NCBI RefSeq assembly: GCF_011045125.1
Contig: NZ_JAAKZF010000015.1
Coordinates: forward strand, 48,063 to 112,062
DNA: 64,000 bases
Reading direction: 5' to 3'
DNA from: Allomesorhizobium camelthorni
Lineage (GTDB): Bacteria > Pseudomonadota > Alphaproteobacteria > Rhizobiales > Rhizobiaceae
Below, piece after piece: positions 38,363 to 48,314 of this stretch. Below the pieces are notes generated by a model. The model did not search any database and was not told the origin of the DNA. It was given only the letters and a program-made list of their open reading frames with translations. Every line of letters begins with the position of its first letter. The stretch's first letter is position 1. A program made the position numbers and the translations under genes.

Positions 38363-40321
38363 TCAACATCGTGTTTGGGCGATGTTAACGCGAGGCCTGA
38401 CGATCGAAGCGTTTCGGTGGCAATCTGCACCTATCTCTGGATATCGGGCGCGCATCCGGCCCGCCAGGATCTCGGCTCCCGCCAGCGATATGTGAGAATC
38501 GTCCAGATAAAAGAGTCGGCCATCATCCCTGAAGACTGTGCACTCTGACGGGCATTGCAGTTCCATGAAGTCGATGAATGTGGCTGACTTGCCAAACAGT
38601 TCGTCGATCTTCCGGTTCACCTCGTATTGGGTTTGAAGTACCGCCCCCTGCGCCTTCTTCGCCGCCCCGATCCGGCTGAGAGAAGACATCACGATCGCGG
38701 GCAGGCGATCGGCAAAGCGAATATGCTGGCCCACAATGACGACGTTGAGCCCAGTGTTTTCGAAATGACTGATGAAGTCCTCAATCCTGTAGTAGTGGCC
38801 GTCAAGCCAATTGGAAGCAAGCACGACGCCATCGTAGTCCTTGGCCAGTTCATTGATCGCGCGGTCGAACAGCTTGCGGCAGTCAGAGTCGTCATCGAAT
38901 CTCTTCGGCATCCGCAAGTGGCAGCCAGGGACGGTCACCTGGCCGAAATACACCTCAGGGTACGCTTTGCTCATGACCAGATAAGCGTCAGAGGCAAAAC
39001 TATCACCGATGATCAGATACGACATACCTGTTTTGGGTGGGCTTGAGCACGCTTTCGCATCGAATTGCTCGGCCTTAAATGTGTCAATTTGGAAATTGCA
39101 GACACCCGTGCGCACGGCCTTTTGTCGTGCAGCCCATTCCGGTTGCAAGTTGCCGGCCAACTTCGTGAGTTCTTCTGGAACTCTTTCGGGAAATCCGCGG
39201 AGCGCCCAAAAATGCGAGCCTGATAGGAAGATGACGACGCTCAAGCCAACCACGCCCGCCAAGACGCTGCCACGAAACTGCGGTGTTTGAGCGCGGTGGA
39301 AGCGGAAAGGCCGCTCGACAACATCGTGCAGCACTGCGCCTGCGACGACCGCGACAATCAGGCCGATAGCCTTCTCGACAGGAGACAGGGTGAAATCTGT
39401 GCCCATCTTCCAAAGGACAACAATGGGCCAATGGACCAGGTAGATCGAATAGGAGCGCTTGCCGACCCATTCCGCTGGGCGCGATGCCAGCAAGCGCATG
39501 GCGAGCGCCGAATGGCTGGACCAAATCACAGCCCCCGCGGCTAGGGCGGGTGCAAGTGCCGTATAGAGGTAGCTCTGCTCACCGTCGGTTGCGGTACAGG
39601 CGATGATGATGAGAAAGACCAAAGCACCTCCACAGGTCGCGGACGTGACGAGATTACGCGGACCGACGCCGACGAACGCGAGCAGCGCTCCGATTGCAAA
39701 CTGATGCACCCGGAATGGGGTTAGAAAGAAGACTGCGCCGGGATGCGACGACACCAGATCCATGGATGCCGCTAGAGAGATGGTTCCTAGGAGCAAGATC
39801 AAGGCGAAGGCCGCGCGTTTGCTAGCCTTCGTAACGCTCAGCCAAATCATCACCGGCCAGACGAGATAGAACTGTTCTTCAACGGCAAGTGACCAGGTAT
39901 GCAGGAGCGGTTTGAATGCGGCGGCCGTGTCGAAATACCCGGAATCCAGCCAAAAAAAGATGTTGGACACCGAAACGGCGGTCAGTATCGCGGCTTGCCC
40001 GAGATGTGCCAAGTCATCCGGGCCGAGCACCCAGAATGATGCCGCCAGCGTCAGCGCAATCGTGGTGAACAGGGCCGGAAACAACCTTGCTACCCTGCGG
40101 AGATAGAACTGCGAAAAACTGAAGCGCTGTCCATCAACGTCGCTGAGAATATTTCGTGTGATCAGAAACCCGGAGATCACGAAGAAAACATCGACGCCTG
40201 TATAGCCGCCACGGAATTGCGGAATATCAAGATGGAACAGGAGTACCGACAGCACAGCGATCGCGCGAAGGCCGTCTATGGCGGCGAGGTATTCGCCGTG
40301 AATAGTTGTTTTAGCCTGCAT
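38363..40321 (-). CDS. acyltransferase-3 with C-terminal SGNH domain (OafA/OatA type)
   Basis: A 652-residue protein. Residues 1-340 form the ten-helix acyltransferase domain (AAIDGLRAIAVLSVLLFHL with the catalytic His, GVDVFFVISGFLIT, LLHTWSLAVEEQFYLVWP, SYSIYLVHWP). A linker follows, then an SGNH-hydrolase-like domain from about 430 (LIIGDSFASDAYL) to the DSHISLAGAEIL block with Asp and His. It probably O-acetylates a surface polysaccharide or LPS, using acetyl groups passed from the cytoplasm. It is intact although surrounded by broken genes. Confidence 0.93.
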   Translation of the reverse strand: MQAKTTIHGEYLAAIDGLRAIAVLSVLLFHLDIPQFRGGYTGVDVFFVISGFLITRNILSDVDGQRFSFSQFYLRRVARLFPALFTTIALTLAASFWVLGPDDLAHLGQAAILTAVSVSNIFFWLDSGYFDTAAAFKPLLHTWSLAVEEQFYLVWPVMIWLSVTKASKRAAFALILLLGTISLAASMDLVSSHPGAVFFLTPFRVHQFAIGALLAFVGVGPRNLVTSATCGGALVFLIIIACTATDGEQSYLYTALAPALAAGAVIWSSHSALAMRLLASRPAEWVGKRSYSIYLVHWPIVVLWKMGTDFTLSPVEKAIGLIVAVVAGAVLHDVVERPFRFHRAQTPQFRGSVLAGVVGLSVVIFLSGSHFWALRGFPERVPEELTKLAGNLQPEWAARQKAVRTGVCNFQIDTFKAEQFDAKACSSPPKTGMSYLIIGDSFASDAYLVMSKAYPEVYFGQVTVPGCHLRMPKRFDDDSDCRKLFDRAINELAKDYDGVVLASNWLDGHYYRIEDFISHFENTGLNVVIVGQHIRFADRLPAIVMSSLSRIGAAKKAQGAVLQTQYEVNRKIDELFGKSATFIDFMELQCPSECTVFRDDGRLFYLDDSHISLAGAEILAGRMRARYPEIGADCHRNASIVRPRVNIAQTRC

Positions 40322-40333
40322 TCTCGGCCTTGG

Positions 40334-40840
40334 CTATTGGGGGACCGTCACGACCTTGGGGCCGCGTTGGGTGATCTGAGCTGCAACGTCCATCCGAATT
40401 ACTTCGGCGAGTTCACGCGCGGCGCGGTTCTCTGCGTCTCGCATTGCGCGCAAAGCCGCAAACTCCTGACGCGGCCTATCGTAGGACGACATAATTTGGT
40501 GCTTTCCGCTGGCCAGAGTTGCTCCGGTCCGGCCAAAGGCCGACCCTCGCCACCCGGAGGCGCCACCAACCCCAGTTCCGCGACTTGCGACTGCACACTT
40601 AGCGTCAGGGTATATTGCGGGTTCGCTGGCTCGCCCTGACCGCGCCCAATCATAAATATGAGATGGTTGCGGAGTTCCTGGCCGACGCGCGATCTTGGCT
40701 CCGAAATGGCGACAGCGGCCACCTCTTGCACTACTCCGCCTGTGTCGCCCCCCGACAATTGCGAGACCATCGCTACAGAGCGGCCGGACCGTACAACCTG
40801 CGGCGCACACGAGAATAATAAGTAAAGCCGCTCTTAGCAC
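40334..40840 (-). pseudogene. lptE: broken LPS-assembly lipoprotein LptE-like gene
   Basis: Parts of LptE lie in three frames: a lipoprotein leader VLRAALLIILVCAAGCTVRPL from GTG 40840 after GGGGGA, then GVVQEVAAVAISEPRSRV and GQELRNHLIFMIGRGQGEPA with YTLTLSVQSQ, then SYDRPRQEFAALRAMRDAENRAARELAEVIRMD. Two frameshifts (near 40770 and 40500-40545) break it. LptE is normally essential for LPS transport, so an intact copy must exist elsewhere; this is an extra, dead copy. Confidence 0.75.
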
Positions 40841-40935
40841 GTCGAGCTGTCCCCCAATTGAGGGGCGGAACAAACCACACATTGTGCGGAACTTCAATCT
40901 GCCCTCTCGTGCGGGCTGCGAACGGATCAGGGCAC

Positions 40936-40993
40936 CGTCGAGCGAACAGTTCTTCCGTGACGTGGTTTCCTGAACCGGCTTTCGCCCCGCCCG
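40936..40993 (+). repeat. about 50-base repeat, copy 2
   Basis: Plus-strand copy of the sequence at 36593-36650 (shared CAGTTCTTCCGTGACGTGGT, then CCGGCTTTCGCC). It stands alone, without transposase sequence, and so looks like an orphan element end. The two copies face each other over 4.3 kb. Confidence 0.7.
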
Positions 40994-41590
40994 GTGCAGC
41001 TTTCGCATACATCTTCCGAAGATTCATTGCTGCGAGGAGCGCCGACCGGGCCGCAACCAGGTGCCATGGAAGCCTGTTCATCCGGTGTGCCGCTTCGGCA
41101 CTCGATGAAGCATTCATCAAGCAGGTGTATTCGGTCCCGTTGCTGACATAGTGGCAAATGTATTTGGGCATGGTCGTTCAATGCTCTCTACGGGCATTAG
41201 TCGGTACATGTCCTCCGGCGATCGGCGAGGGCGTTGAGCCACTGCGACCACGTTTTGGGCACGCTGCCGATGGTGGCGGGCTCTTGGTATTAGCAACCAT
41301 CCCTTCTTCGCCATCGCGCCAGAGCGCGCCAAGGCATATTCTTCAGGTGTTTTGCCATTGGTGTTCTTTTTGCGCCTTACTTGGCCATCCCGCTCTGCCT
41401 CCGCGTAACCAGCACAAACTTCATGCTGATCGCGCCCGAGCGATTTGACCAATGTCGCATGAAAGCGCGTTGCCCGTATTCCGTTTCGTCCGCCATGTTC
41501 AACCCCGTTTTGCAATCGGTAGTTAGGATTTTGAGCCGACATGCTGTCAAGCGGGGCCGCGATCTCACTGCGGCAAAATGCCAGCGGCGT
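40994..41590. other. degenerate intergenic region
   Basis: About 600 bases with fragmentary frames. A minus-strand stretch reading MPKYICHYVSNGTEYTCLM from 41171 looks like the start of a real small protein that soon runs into the repeat near 40990. A short minus frame around 41377-41496 (MADETEYGQRAFMRHW) may be another remnant. No complete gene can be supported. Confidence 0.4.
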
Positions 41591-42073
41591 CTAAAGCGTT
41601 CGGTTTTCGCCGGGTCTGTACATCATCACGGTGACAGAGGTGGATCGTGTAGTCGCCATCATCGGGCCGATAGATGACTGCCCGGCGCAAGTTCTCCCTT
41701 TTTGCATCGCGGCGTCTTCTAAAACGAAATGCGTAAAGTCTTTTCCAAGCGTGATTTGCGCCGCCGGTTTGATGGTCTGCTGCGGAATGGCGGACGCGCC
41801 GAACCGGCCTGTGCCGCCTACTTCCAGGCGGTACACATTCGCAGATAGTGGAATTTCCTGCGAAGAAACGCAGCCCCCGAGTGTCGCGGCGAACGCGCCA
41901 ATGCCTTCGCTGAGTCCTACGTCCCTGTACGGCCCGCTGTGGCCCCGGCCGGCCCGTCTGCCTCGCTCACTGCGGAAGAAAAAGTAGCTCAGGCGCTCGC
42001 TGGCGGTGATGCTGGCCCCGTGTTGGCCTCCGCGACCTTCAGCCATGCCGTGGCATGAAACAATCGTGAACAC
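41591..42073 (-). pseudogene. probable remnant of a small lipoprotein gene
   Basis: The C-terminal two thirds have good protein character: lipobox-like FAATLGGC, then SSQEIPLSANVYRLEVGG, QTIKPAAQITLGKDFTHFVL and TSVTVMMYRPGE. The N-terminal 70 codons of the frame are Arg/Gly rich and unlike coding sequence, and no usable start lies near the leader. A frameshift just before GIGAFAATLGGC is likely. If functional it would be a surface or periplasmic lipoprotein of unknown role. Confidence 0.5.
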
Positions 42074-42735
42074 CTATGGCCTCAATTCCCTGCATTGTGA
42101 CATCGGCAACCTTGTCGCGCTGGTCGATACGGTAAGCGAACTGTTGACCGAAATACAGCGCCCGGATGATATCGAGCAACACGAAACAATAAGCTGAACA
42201 GGCTGGAAGGCTGCGCGCATGTCGCCGCCTTGCGAAGGGCCTCACGAATCAGGTACCCGGGCCCCGCCAAAAGCCCGCCACAGTTCGCCCTGGCGGGCTT
42301 CTTCTACCCGAAGCAAGTAAGCAGCGGAAAGCCCATCCCATCCGCTGATGGTGCCCGTCATCGCCCCTGATTACAAGCCGCCCTAAGAGGAAGCGCTCGG
42401 TTGACGTTCGCTATCTGTCGGTCACTGCCGAACAGTTGACCGAATCGATCGTCAAGGACGAGGCGTTTCTTGCGGCTCAACGATACCTTCGATTTCGATG
42501 CCGTTTCCGACAGCCTGGGCTAGACCGGCACTTCGCGACTCCATCCTCGGCCGCTTCAGTCACGGGTGGGACCGGATCGATCTTGCCATGCTGGTTGTTG
42601 GCATCAACTTCATGACTGGCATCGACTTAATTCTTATTGAAGTCAGCCCTAGCTCCGTCGCCGGATTGGGCTCTTTCCAACTACGGGACACGACCGGTGC
42701 CTTCTGCTATTCAGCCGTCACGACGGAGCGGCGCG
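42074..42735. other. non-coding region with one clear terminator
   Basis: About 660 bases without a credible gene on either strand apart from short low-quality frames. It contains the hairpin at 42271-42300. Some pieces look like remnants, but none can be named. Confidence 0.4.
42271..42307 (+). terminator. rho-independent terminator
   Basis: The perfect 10-bp stem AAGCCCGCCA (42271-42280) / TGGCGGGCTT (42291-42300) with a 10-base loop is followed by CTTCTAC. No intact gene now ends just upstream, so it probably marks a lost or eroded gene. Confidence 0.75.
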
Positions 42736-43304
42736 ATGGCGGCCATGATCGAAAATGTCGAGCTGGTCTATGAAGGCTGGGGACGATTCCTGCTTGTGCG
42801 CATGCGGCGCGAAGACGGCTCCGTTCTGACGCAGCAGCTCGACGATCACGGCGACGGAGTGGCCGTGCTGCCCTCTACGATCCCGACCGCAAAGTAGTGA
42901 CAATCGTGCGGCAGGTCCGTCCCTCGGCTTTGTACACCGGCAGGGGCGTGATGGTGGTCGAGGCGCCGGCCGGGCGGCTCGACACCGACGATCCGGAGGC
43001 TTGCGCCAAGCGGGAAGCGCTCGAAGAGTCCGGCCTCAAGATAGCCGAACTCGAGCACATCGGAACGTTCTGGATATCGCCTGCGACTTCGACCGAACGC
43101 GCCCATCTCTACCTTGGCCGCTATTCGGAGGCGGACCGCCTTTCCGACGGCGGCGGACTGCACGACGAGGGAGAACAGATTATCGTCGAGGAGGTGCCGA
43201 TCTCCAGGATACTGGCCATGGCGGATAGCGGCGAACTGGACGACGTCAAGACGTTTTGCGCCGTGCAGGCGCTCCGCCTCCGTTATCCGGAGATATGCGC
43301 ATAG
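42736..43304 (+). pseudogene. frameshifted NUDIX hydrolase (NudK-like)
   Basis: The N-terminal part, IENVELVYEGWGRFLLVRM with EDGSVLTQQL, reads in one frame from ATG 42736 or 42745. The rest reads in the next frame: LYDPDRKVVTIVRQVRP, then the Nudix box APAGRLDTDDPEACAKREAL with EESGL, and the C-terminal half to 43304. The frames join at about 42860-42880, so one base seems lost or gained. Together they match NudK-type GDP-mannose/ADP-ribose pyrophosphatases, including the box spacing seen in NudK. It sits next to the GDP-mannose genes, which fits. A truncated product from the GTG at 42897 is possible, as is a sequencing error. Confidence 0.75.
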
Positions 43305-43322
43305 CCCTTGTGCTTCGCCGCT

Positions 43323-44729
43323 CTATGACCTGCCGTACTGGTCCTCGAAGCGAACGATATCGTCCTCGCCCAGATACGACCCCGTCTGAACCTCGATCAA
43401 TTCAAGCGGAATCTTGCCGGGGTTTTCCAGCGCGTGAACCTCGCCGAGCGGGATATAGGTCGACTGGTTTTCGGTGAGGAGAATGGTTTCGGCGCCTTTG
43501 TAGACCTTCGCCGTTCCCCGCACGACAATCCAGTGTTCGGCGCGATGGTGGTGCATCTGCACCGAGAGCTTGGCGCCCGGCTTCACCGTAATGCGCTTGA
43601 CCTGATCGCGGCCGCCGAAATCGATGGAATCGTAGTGCCCCCAGGGCCGGTAGACTTCGCGATGGTTGATGTGCTCGCTTCGCCCCTTCTCCTTGATCAG
43701 ATCGACGATATCCTTCACCTTCTGAACCTGATCCTTGTGCGCGATCAGCACCGCGTCCTTGGTCTCGACCACGACGAGATCGTTCACGCCGACGATGGCG
43801 ACGAGGCGGCCATCCGCGCGAACGAGGTTGTTGTTGCTGGAAAGGGACAAGACGTCGCCCTTGAATGCGTTTCCGTCGCCGTCCCGCTCCTGCACGTCCC
43901 ACAAAGCGGACCAGGAGCCGATATCGCTCCACCTTGCATCGAGCGGGATGACGACGGCGTCGTCGGTTTTTTCCATCACCGCATAGTCGATGGAATCCGC
44001 CGGGCAGGCCTTGAAGGCTTCCGCGTCGACGCGCACGAACTGCATGTCCGGCTCGGTGACGGAAATCGACCGGCTGCAGGCGTCGAAAATTTCAGGCCGG
44101 TGGCGCTTCAGTTCCTCCAGATAGCGGCTGGCGCGGAACATGAACATGCCGCTGTTCCAGTAGTAATCGCCGCTCTTTACATATTTTTCGGCGGTCTGCC
44201 GGTCGGGCTTCTCCTCGAACCGGCCGACGACGAAGCCGCCGTCGGGAAGGGCCTCGCCGCGCAATATATAGCCATAACCCGTCTCGTTACGGTCCGGCAC
44301 GATGCCGAAAGTGACGAGCTTTCCCTGCTCGGCCAGAGGCACGGCTTTTTTGACGCTTTCACAAAAGCGATCGACGTCCAGGATGAAATGGTCGGCTGCC
44401 AGAACGAGCAGAAGCGGGTCGTCGCCATGTCGCGTGGCAAACAGCGCCGCAAGCGCGATCGCCGGAGCCGTATTGCGGCCGACCGGCTCCAGAAGGATCG
44501 ACGCATCTTCCCGGCCGATCAGCCGCATCTGCTCGGCCGCCAGGAAACGATGCTCCTCATTGCAGATCAGCAGCGGCGATTCGGCGCCCAGTCCGTCGAG
44601 CCGGATCGCAGTGTCCTGCAGGAGGGTCCGTTCTCCTGTGAGTGCATGAAATTGCTTGGGGTAAAGCTGGCGCGAAAGCGGCCAAAGTCTCGAGCCGGAC
44701 CCGCCCGCCATGATTACAGGTAGAAACAC
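43323..44729 (-). CDS. manC: mannose-1-phosphate guanylyltransferase / mannose-6-phosphate isomerase
   Basis: A 468-residue bifunctional type II PMI/GMP. N-terminal nucleotidyltransferase: [18 protein letters not shown], then [24 protein letters not shown]-terminal cupin isomerase: [46 protein letters not shown]. It makes mannose-1-P into GDP-mannose, the precursor for GDP-fucose here. I use the GTG at 44729 (GAGAGGG upstream); the frame extends to 44774 but those residues are not family-like. It converges on the NUDIX gene. Confidence 0.94.
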   Translation of the reverse strand: MFLPVIMAGGSGSRLWPLSRQLYPKQFHALTGERTLLQDTAIRLDGLGAESPLLICNEEHRFLAAEQMRLIGREDASILLEPVGRNTAPAIALAALFATRHGDDPLLLVLAADHFILDVDRFCESVKKAVPLAEQGKLVTFGIVPDRNETGYGYILRGEALPDGGFVVGRFEEKPDRQTAEKYVKSGDYYWNSGMFMFRASRYLEELKRHRPEIFDACSRSISVTEPDMQFVRVDAEAFKACPADSIDYAVMEKTDDAVVIPLDARWSDIGSWSALWDVQERDGDGNAFKGDVLSLSSNNNLVRADGRLVAIVGVNDLVVVETKDAVLIAHKDQVQKVKDIVDLIKEKGRSEHINHREVYRPWGHYDSIDFGGRDQVKRITVKPGAKLSVQMHHHRAEHWIVVRGTAKVYKGAETILLTENQSTYIPLGEVHALENPGKIPLELIEVQTGSYLGEDDIVRFEDQYGRS

Positions 44730-44851
44730 GGAAACGCCCTCTCGTATGCTCACTGTCCAAACTAGCCGGGCCACCTAATTGAAATGCGGCCGCGATGGCA
44801 AACACAATTTCAAGCAGGCATTTACAGGCTGTGCTGGCTCGAGGCCCGACA

Positions 44852-45742
44852 TTACCACCCCGAGCCGTGTCCTCGATAGTGACGATAGAGCGAAAGGCCG
44901 CGATACCAATTAGCCGGTGAGGGGTTGTCGCGGAATGCCGCCAACCCGTCGCCCATCGCCTTTATGGGCTCGCCGCCGAAGAACGCGGCGCGTGCCGCTG
45001 CGAGACCGGAAAGCGAAGCAAAGGCGTCGATCAGTCCTCGCTCGTCCTGTCCGGAGGCTTCGTCGCGCAATGCTCGGGTCATCCGCAGATTCGCGTCGTG
45101 AACGTCGCGATAGGATTTCCACGTCGCGGCCATGGTTTTCGAACCGCTGTGCGAATTGTAGCGATAGGCCGTCGACGGCTGAAAGGTCCTTCTGCCGGCC
45201 AGGCGCAGCAGTTTCAAAAGCATGTACCGGTCCGCCCCGAGCCCGATATCGCAAGGGAACGGTCCGGCCGCTTGGAGCAGTCCGGTATGCATCAGCCGGC
45301 TGTTCACGGTCGGAACGGCAAACAGAATTGACGCCGGGCTCATCGGGCCGACATGATGATCGCTCCTCCAGACCACTTTGCCGTCGGAAGCGATTTCAGC
45401 CTCTCCGGTGACGATGTCGGCCTGGCCTTCGCGAGCCTTGCGCCAGAGGTCGGCGACGCCGCCGAGTAGGAGGTCGTCCGAGTTTAGCCAGGCAATGTAT
45501 TGTCCGTGCGCAAGGGAAATCGCATTATTCAGTCCTTCATAGAGCGAGCGGTCCGGCTTCTCGATCAAGGTCACACCAGCATTGCGCAAATAGTCGAGCG
45601 TGCCGTCGGTGGAACCGCCATCGGCAACGATGATTTCGTGGCTGTCGCCGGAAAGGACGGATTTCACGGATTCGATAGCGGCGGGCAAATGCGGCATGCC
45701 GTTCAGGCAAGGCATCACGACGCTTAGAATCGATTCCTTCAT
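44852..45742 (-). CDS. glycosyltransferase family 2
   Basis: A 296-residue GT-A enzyme: SILSVVMPCLNGMPHLPAAIESV, EIIVADGGSTDGTLDYL, EKPDRSLYEGLNNAI, YIAWLNSDDLLL with the metal-binding acidic pair. It resembles the WcaE/WcaA-like transferases of colanic-type clusters. Its neighbours make GDP-mannose and GDP-fucose, so it may transfer mannose or fucose; donor not proven. The start is the ATG at 45742; one upstream TTG is also in frame. Confidence 0.92.
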   Translation of the reverse strand: MKESILSVVMPCLNGMPHLPAAIESVKSVLSGDSHEIIVADGGSTDGTLDYLRNAGVTLIEKPDRSLYEGLNNAISLAHGQYIAWLNSDDLLLGGVADLWRKAREGQADIVTGEAEIASDGKVVWRSDHHVGPMSPASILFAVPTVNSRLMHTGLLQAAGPFPCDIGLGADRYMLLKLLRLAGRRTFQPSTAYRYNSHSGSKTMAATWKSYRDVHDANLRMTRALRDEASGQDERGLIDAFASLSGLAAARAAFFGGEPIKAMGDGLAAFRDNPSPANWYRGLSLYRHYRGHGSGW

Positions 45743-45960
45743 CAATCAGATTATCCGTCTCATGCGTTCCCGTGACGGCGGATGCGTGATTGCAGCGCGC
45801 CGGGAAACGGCCTCCGGACATGGCCGGTGGCGGTCTTTCTTACGCCGCCGCCGCCTGCGCGCGCAACGGCGGGGTTGCGCCGTTCTCGTTTCCCTTTTAA
45901 CGCGGCAAGTGGCTTCGCTTGGCCGGCAGGCATAAATTCGCACCAGAATTTGGGAACCAG

Positions 45961-47319
45961 ATGAAATCGCCATTCAAAGCCTACGACGTCCGCGGGCAGA
46001 TTCCCGAACAGATCAACGTCCCGTTCGCATATCGCTTCGGGCAGGCCGTCGCCAGCTTGCGCGCACCTTCCGCCGTCGTCGTAGGACACGACATGCGCCA
46101 GGATAGTCCAGCCTTTGCGGCAGCGCTCGCCCAGGGCCTGCTCGACAGTGGCGTGGACGTGCTGCCGGTCGGACAGTGCGGCACGGAGGAGGTCTATTTC
46201 CACACGGCCAGCTCGGGTGCGGACGCAGGCCTCATGGTGACGGCCAGCCACAATCCGGAAAGCTATAACGGCTTCAAGATGGTGCTGAAGGACGCGACGG
46301 CGGCGACGCGCGAAAATTCGCTCGATGCGATCGAAGCCCTAGTGCTGTCGGACAGACCCATTGCAAAAGTGTCCGGATTCGCTTCCCGCGGCGCGCTCAA
46401 ACCTACCCTCGACCGCACTCCCTATATCGAGAGGCTGTTGGAGCAGGTGGCGGACAGCCGACTTCGGCCGATGAAAATCGTCTGCCATGCCGGCAACGGT
46501 TGCGCCGGCCCGGTCATCGACCTGATCGAGAAGCACCTGCCGTTCGAGTTCATCAAGATCGACCATCAGCCCGATCCGACCTTGCCGAACGGCATACCCA
46601 ACCCGCTCCTGCCGGAAAAGCGCGTCCGTGCGAGCCAGGCCGTGATCGAGCATGGCGCCGATCTGGGGATCGCATGGGACGGAGATTTCGATCGCTGTTT
46701 TCTTTATGATCACAATGGCCGCTTCATCGAGGGGTACTATCTGGTCGGCTTGATTGCCCAGACGATGCTGGGCGCCAATCCGGGCGCGACCATCCTCTAC
46801 GATCCGCGGCTGACCTGGAACACGATCGACATGGTGGCTGCCGCCGGCGGCGTGGCGAAGCCCTGCCCGACAGGCCATGCCTTCTTCAAGCGCATGATGC
46901 GCGAGAAAAATGCAGTCTACGGCGGAGAAATGAGCGCGCACCACTATTTCCGGGATTTCAGCTACTGCGATTCGGGCATGCTGGCGTGGCTGGCCGTTGT
47001 GGCGGAGCTTTCTGCCACCGGCGCGACGCTTGCTGAACTCGTGGAGCAGCGCCTAGCCAAATTCCCCTGTTCGGGAGAGATCAATTTCACGGTCGTCGAC
47101 GCGAAAGTCGCGCAAGAGCGCGTTGCCGAGCATTTCCTCCCTGCAAATCCGCTGGTGGAAGCGATCGACGGGCTGAGCATGGCGTTCGACGACTGGCGCT
47201 TTAATCTGAGGGCGTCCAACACCGAGCCGCTGCTGAGGCTCAACGTCGAGACTCGCGGCGACGCGCGGCTTCTCGACAAGCGGGTCGCGGAACTCTCGCA
47301 ACTGATACAGGCGGCGTGA
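45961..47319 (+). CDS. manB: phosphomannomutase
   Basis: A 452-residue alpha-D-phosphohexomutase of the CpsG/ManB type. KAYDVRGQIPEQIN at the start, the phosphoserine loop TASHNPESYNGFK with Ser96, metal-binding DGDFDRCF, sugar-specificity loop GGEMSAHHYFRDF and the phosphate-binding RASNTEPLLRLNVE. It converts mannose-6-P to mannose-1-P for ManC. The ATG at 45961 (GGGAA upstream) is the family-like start; the frame opens 14 codons earlier. Confidence 0.95.
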   Translation: MKSPFKAYDVRGQIPEQINVPFAYRFGQAVASLRAPSAVVVGHDMRQDSPAFAAALAQGLLDSGVDVLPVGQCGTEEVYFHTASSGADAGLMVTASHNPESYNGFKMVLKDATAATRENSLDAIEALVLSDRPIAKVSGFASRGALKPTLDRTPYIERLLEQVADSRLRPMKIVCHAGNGCAGPVIDLIEKHLPFEFIKIDHQPDPTLPNGIPNPLLPEKRVRASQAVIEHGADLGIAWDGDFDRCFLYDHNGRFIEGYYLVGLIAQTMLGANPGATILYDPRLTWNTIDMVAAAGGVAKPCPTGHAFFKRMMREKNAVYGGEMSAHHYFRDFSYCDSGMLAWLAVVAELSATGATLAELVEQRLAKFPCSGEINFTVVDAKVAQERVAEHFLPANPLVEAIDGLSMAFDDWRFNLRASNTEPLLRLNVETRGDARLLDKRVAELSQLIQAA

Positions 47320-47336
47320 AAGTGGCGCGGGTGCCG

Positions 47337-48305
47337 TCAGGCGACGTTCAGCCGCGCTTCGCCTTTCTCCACGTGCTCCATGAACCAGGCGTAGGCATGT
47401 TTCAGGCCTGACTCCAGGTCATATTGCGGGCGCCAGCCGGTCTCGAACAGCGTCGAGACGTCCATGAGCTTGCGCGGCGGTCCGTCGGGCTTGGTCGAAT
47501 CGTTGCGGATCTCACCTTTGAACCCGACGACGGAAGCTACCAGTCGGGCGAGGTCGATGATGGCGATGTCCTCGCCTGAACCCACATTGACGTGGCCGTC
47601 GCCCGAATAGTTCTTCAGCAGATAGACCATCGCGTCGGCGGCATCGTCGACATGGAGGAACTCACGCTTGGGCGTGCCCGATCCCCAGATCTGGAGTACT
47701 TTCTCCCCCGCAAGCTTGGCCTCGTGCGCCTTGCGCATCAGCGCCGGGATGACGTGGCTTTTCTCGAGATCGTAATTGTCGCCCGGACCGTAAAGATTGG
47801 TCGGCATGGCCGAGATGTAGTCGACGCCGTGTTGCCGGCGATACGCCTGGCAAAGCTTCAGGCCGGCGATCTTGGCGATGGCGTACCATTCATTGGTCGG
47901 CTCCAGCGGTCCGGTGAGCAGCGCATCTTCCGGGATCGGCTGCGGCGCGAACTTCGGATAGATGCATGACGAGCCAAGGAAGATCAGCTTGCCAACTTCG
48001 TTACGGAAGGCGGCCTCGATCACATTCGTCTCGATCACCAGGTTCTCGTAGAGGAAATCGGCAGGGTAGGTATCGTTGGCGAGGATGCCGCCCACCTTTG
48101 CTGCCGCAAGAACGACGGCGTCCGGCCGCTTGTCGGCCGTCCAGCGTCGCACGGCGGCCTGATCGCGCAGGTCGAGTTCCGAGCGCGAGGCGGTAAGGAT
48201 TTCGCAGTCTTCGCCGGCCAGCCTGCGGACGATCGCCGAGCCGACCATCCCGCGATGGCCGGCCACGAAAACACGTTTGCCCCGAAGCGAGTAGATATCC
48301 GTCAT
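47337..48305 (-). CDS. fcl: GDP-L-fucose synthase
   Basis: A 322-residue SDR enzyme. [20 protein letters not shown] binds [21 protein letters not shown] contains the active-site Ser/Cys; [15 protein letters not shown] the Tyr-x3-Lys; [11 protein letters not shown] follows. It epimerises and reduces GDP-4-keto-6-deoxymannose to GDP-L-fucose. It is nine bases downstream of gmd, an operon, and converges with manB over 17 bases. Confidence 0.97.
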   Translation of the reverse strand: MTDIYSLRGKRVFVAGHRGMVGSAIVRRLAGEDCEILTASRSELDLRDQAAVRRWTADKRPDAVVLAAAKVGGILANDTYPADFLYENLVIETNVIEAAFRNEVGKLIFLGSSCIYPKFAPQPIPEDALLTGPLEPTNEWYAIAKIAGLKLCQAYRRQHGVDYISAMPTNLYGPGDNYDLEKSHVIPALMRKAHEAKLAGEKVLQIWGSGTPKREFLHVDDAADAMVYLLKNYSGDGHVNVGSGEDIAIIDLARLVASVVGFKGEIRNDSTKPDGPPRKLMDVSTLFETGWRPQYDLESGLKHAYAWFMEHVEKGEARLNVA

Positions 48306-48314
48306 CCGCGCATC

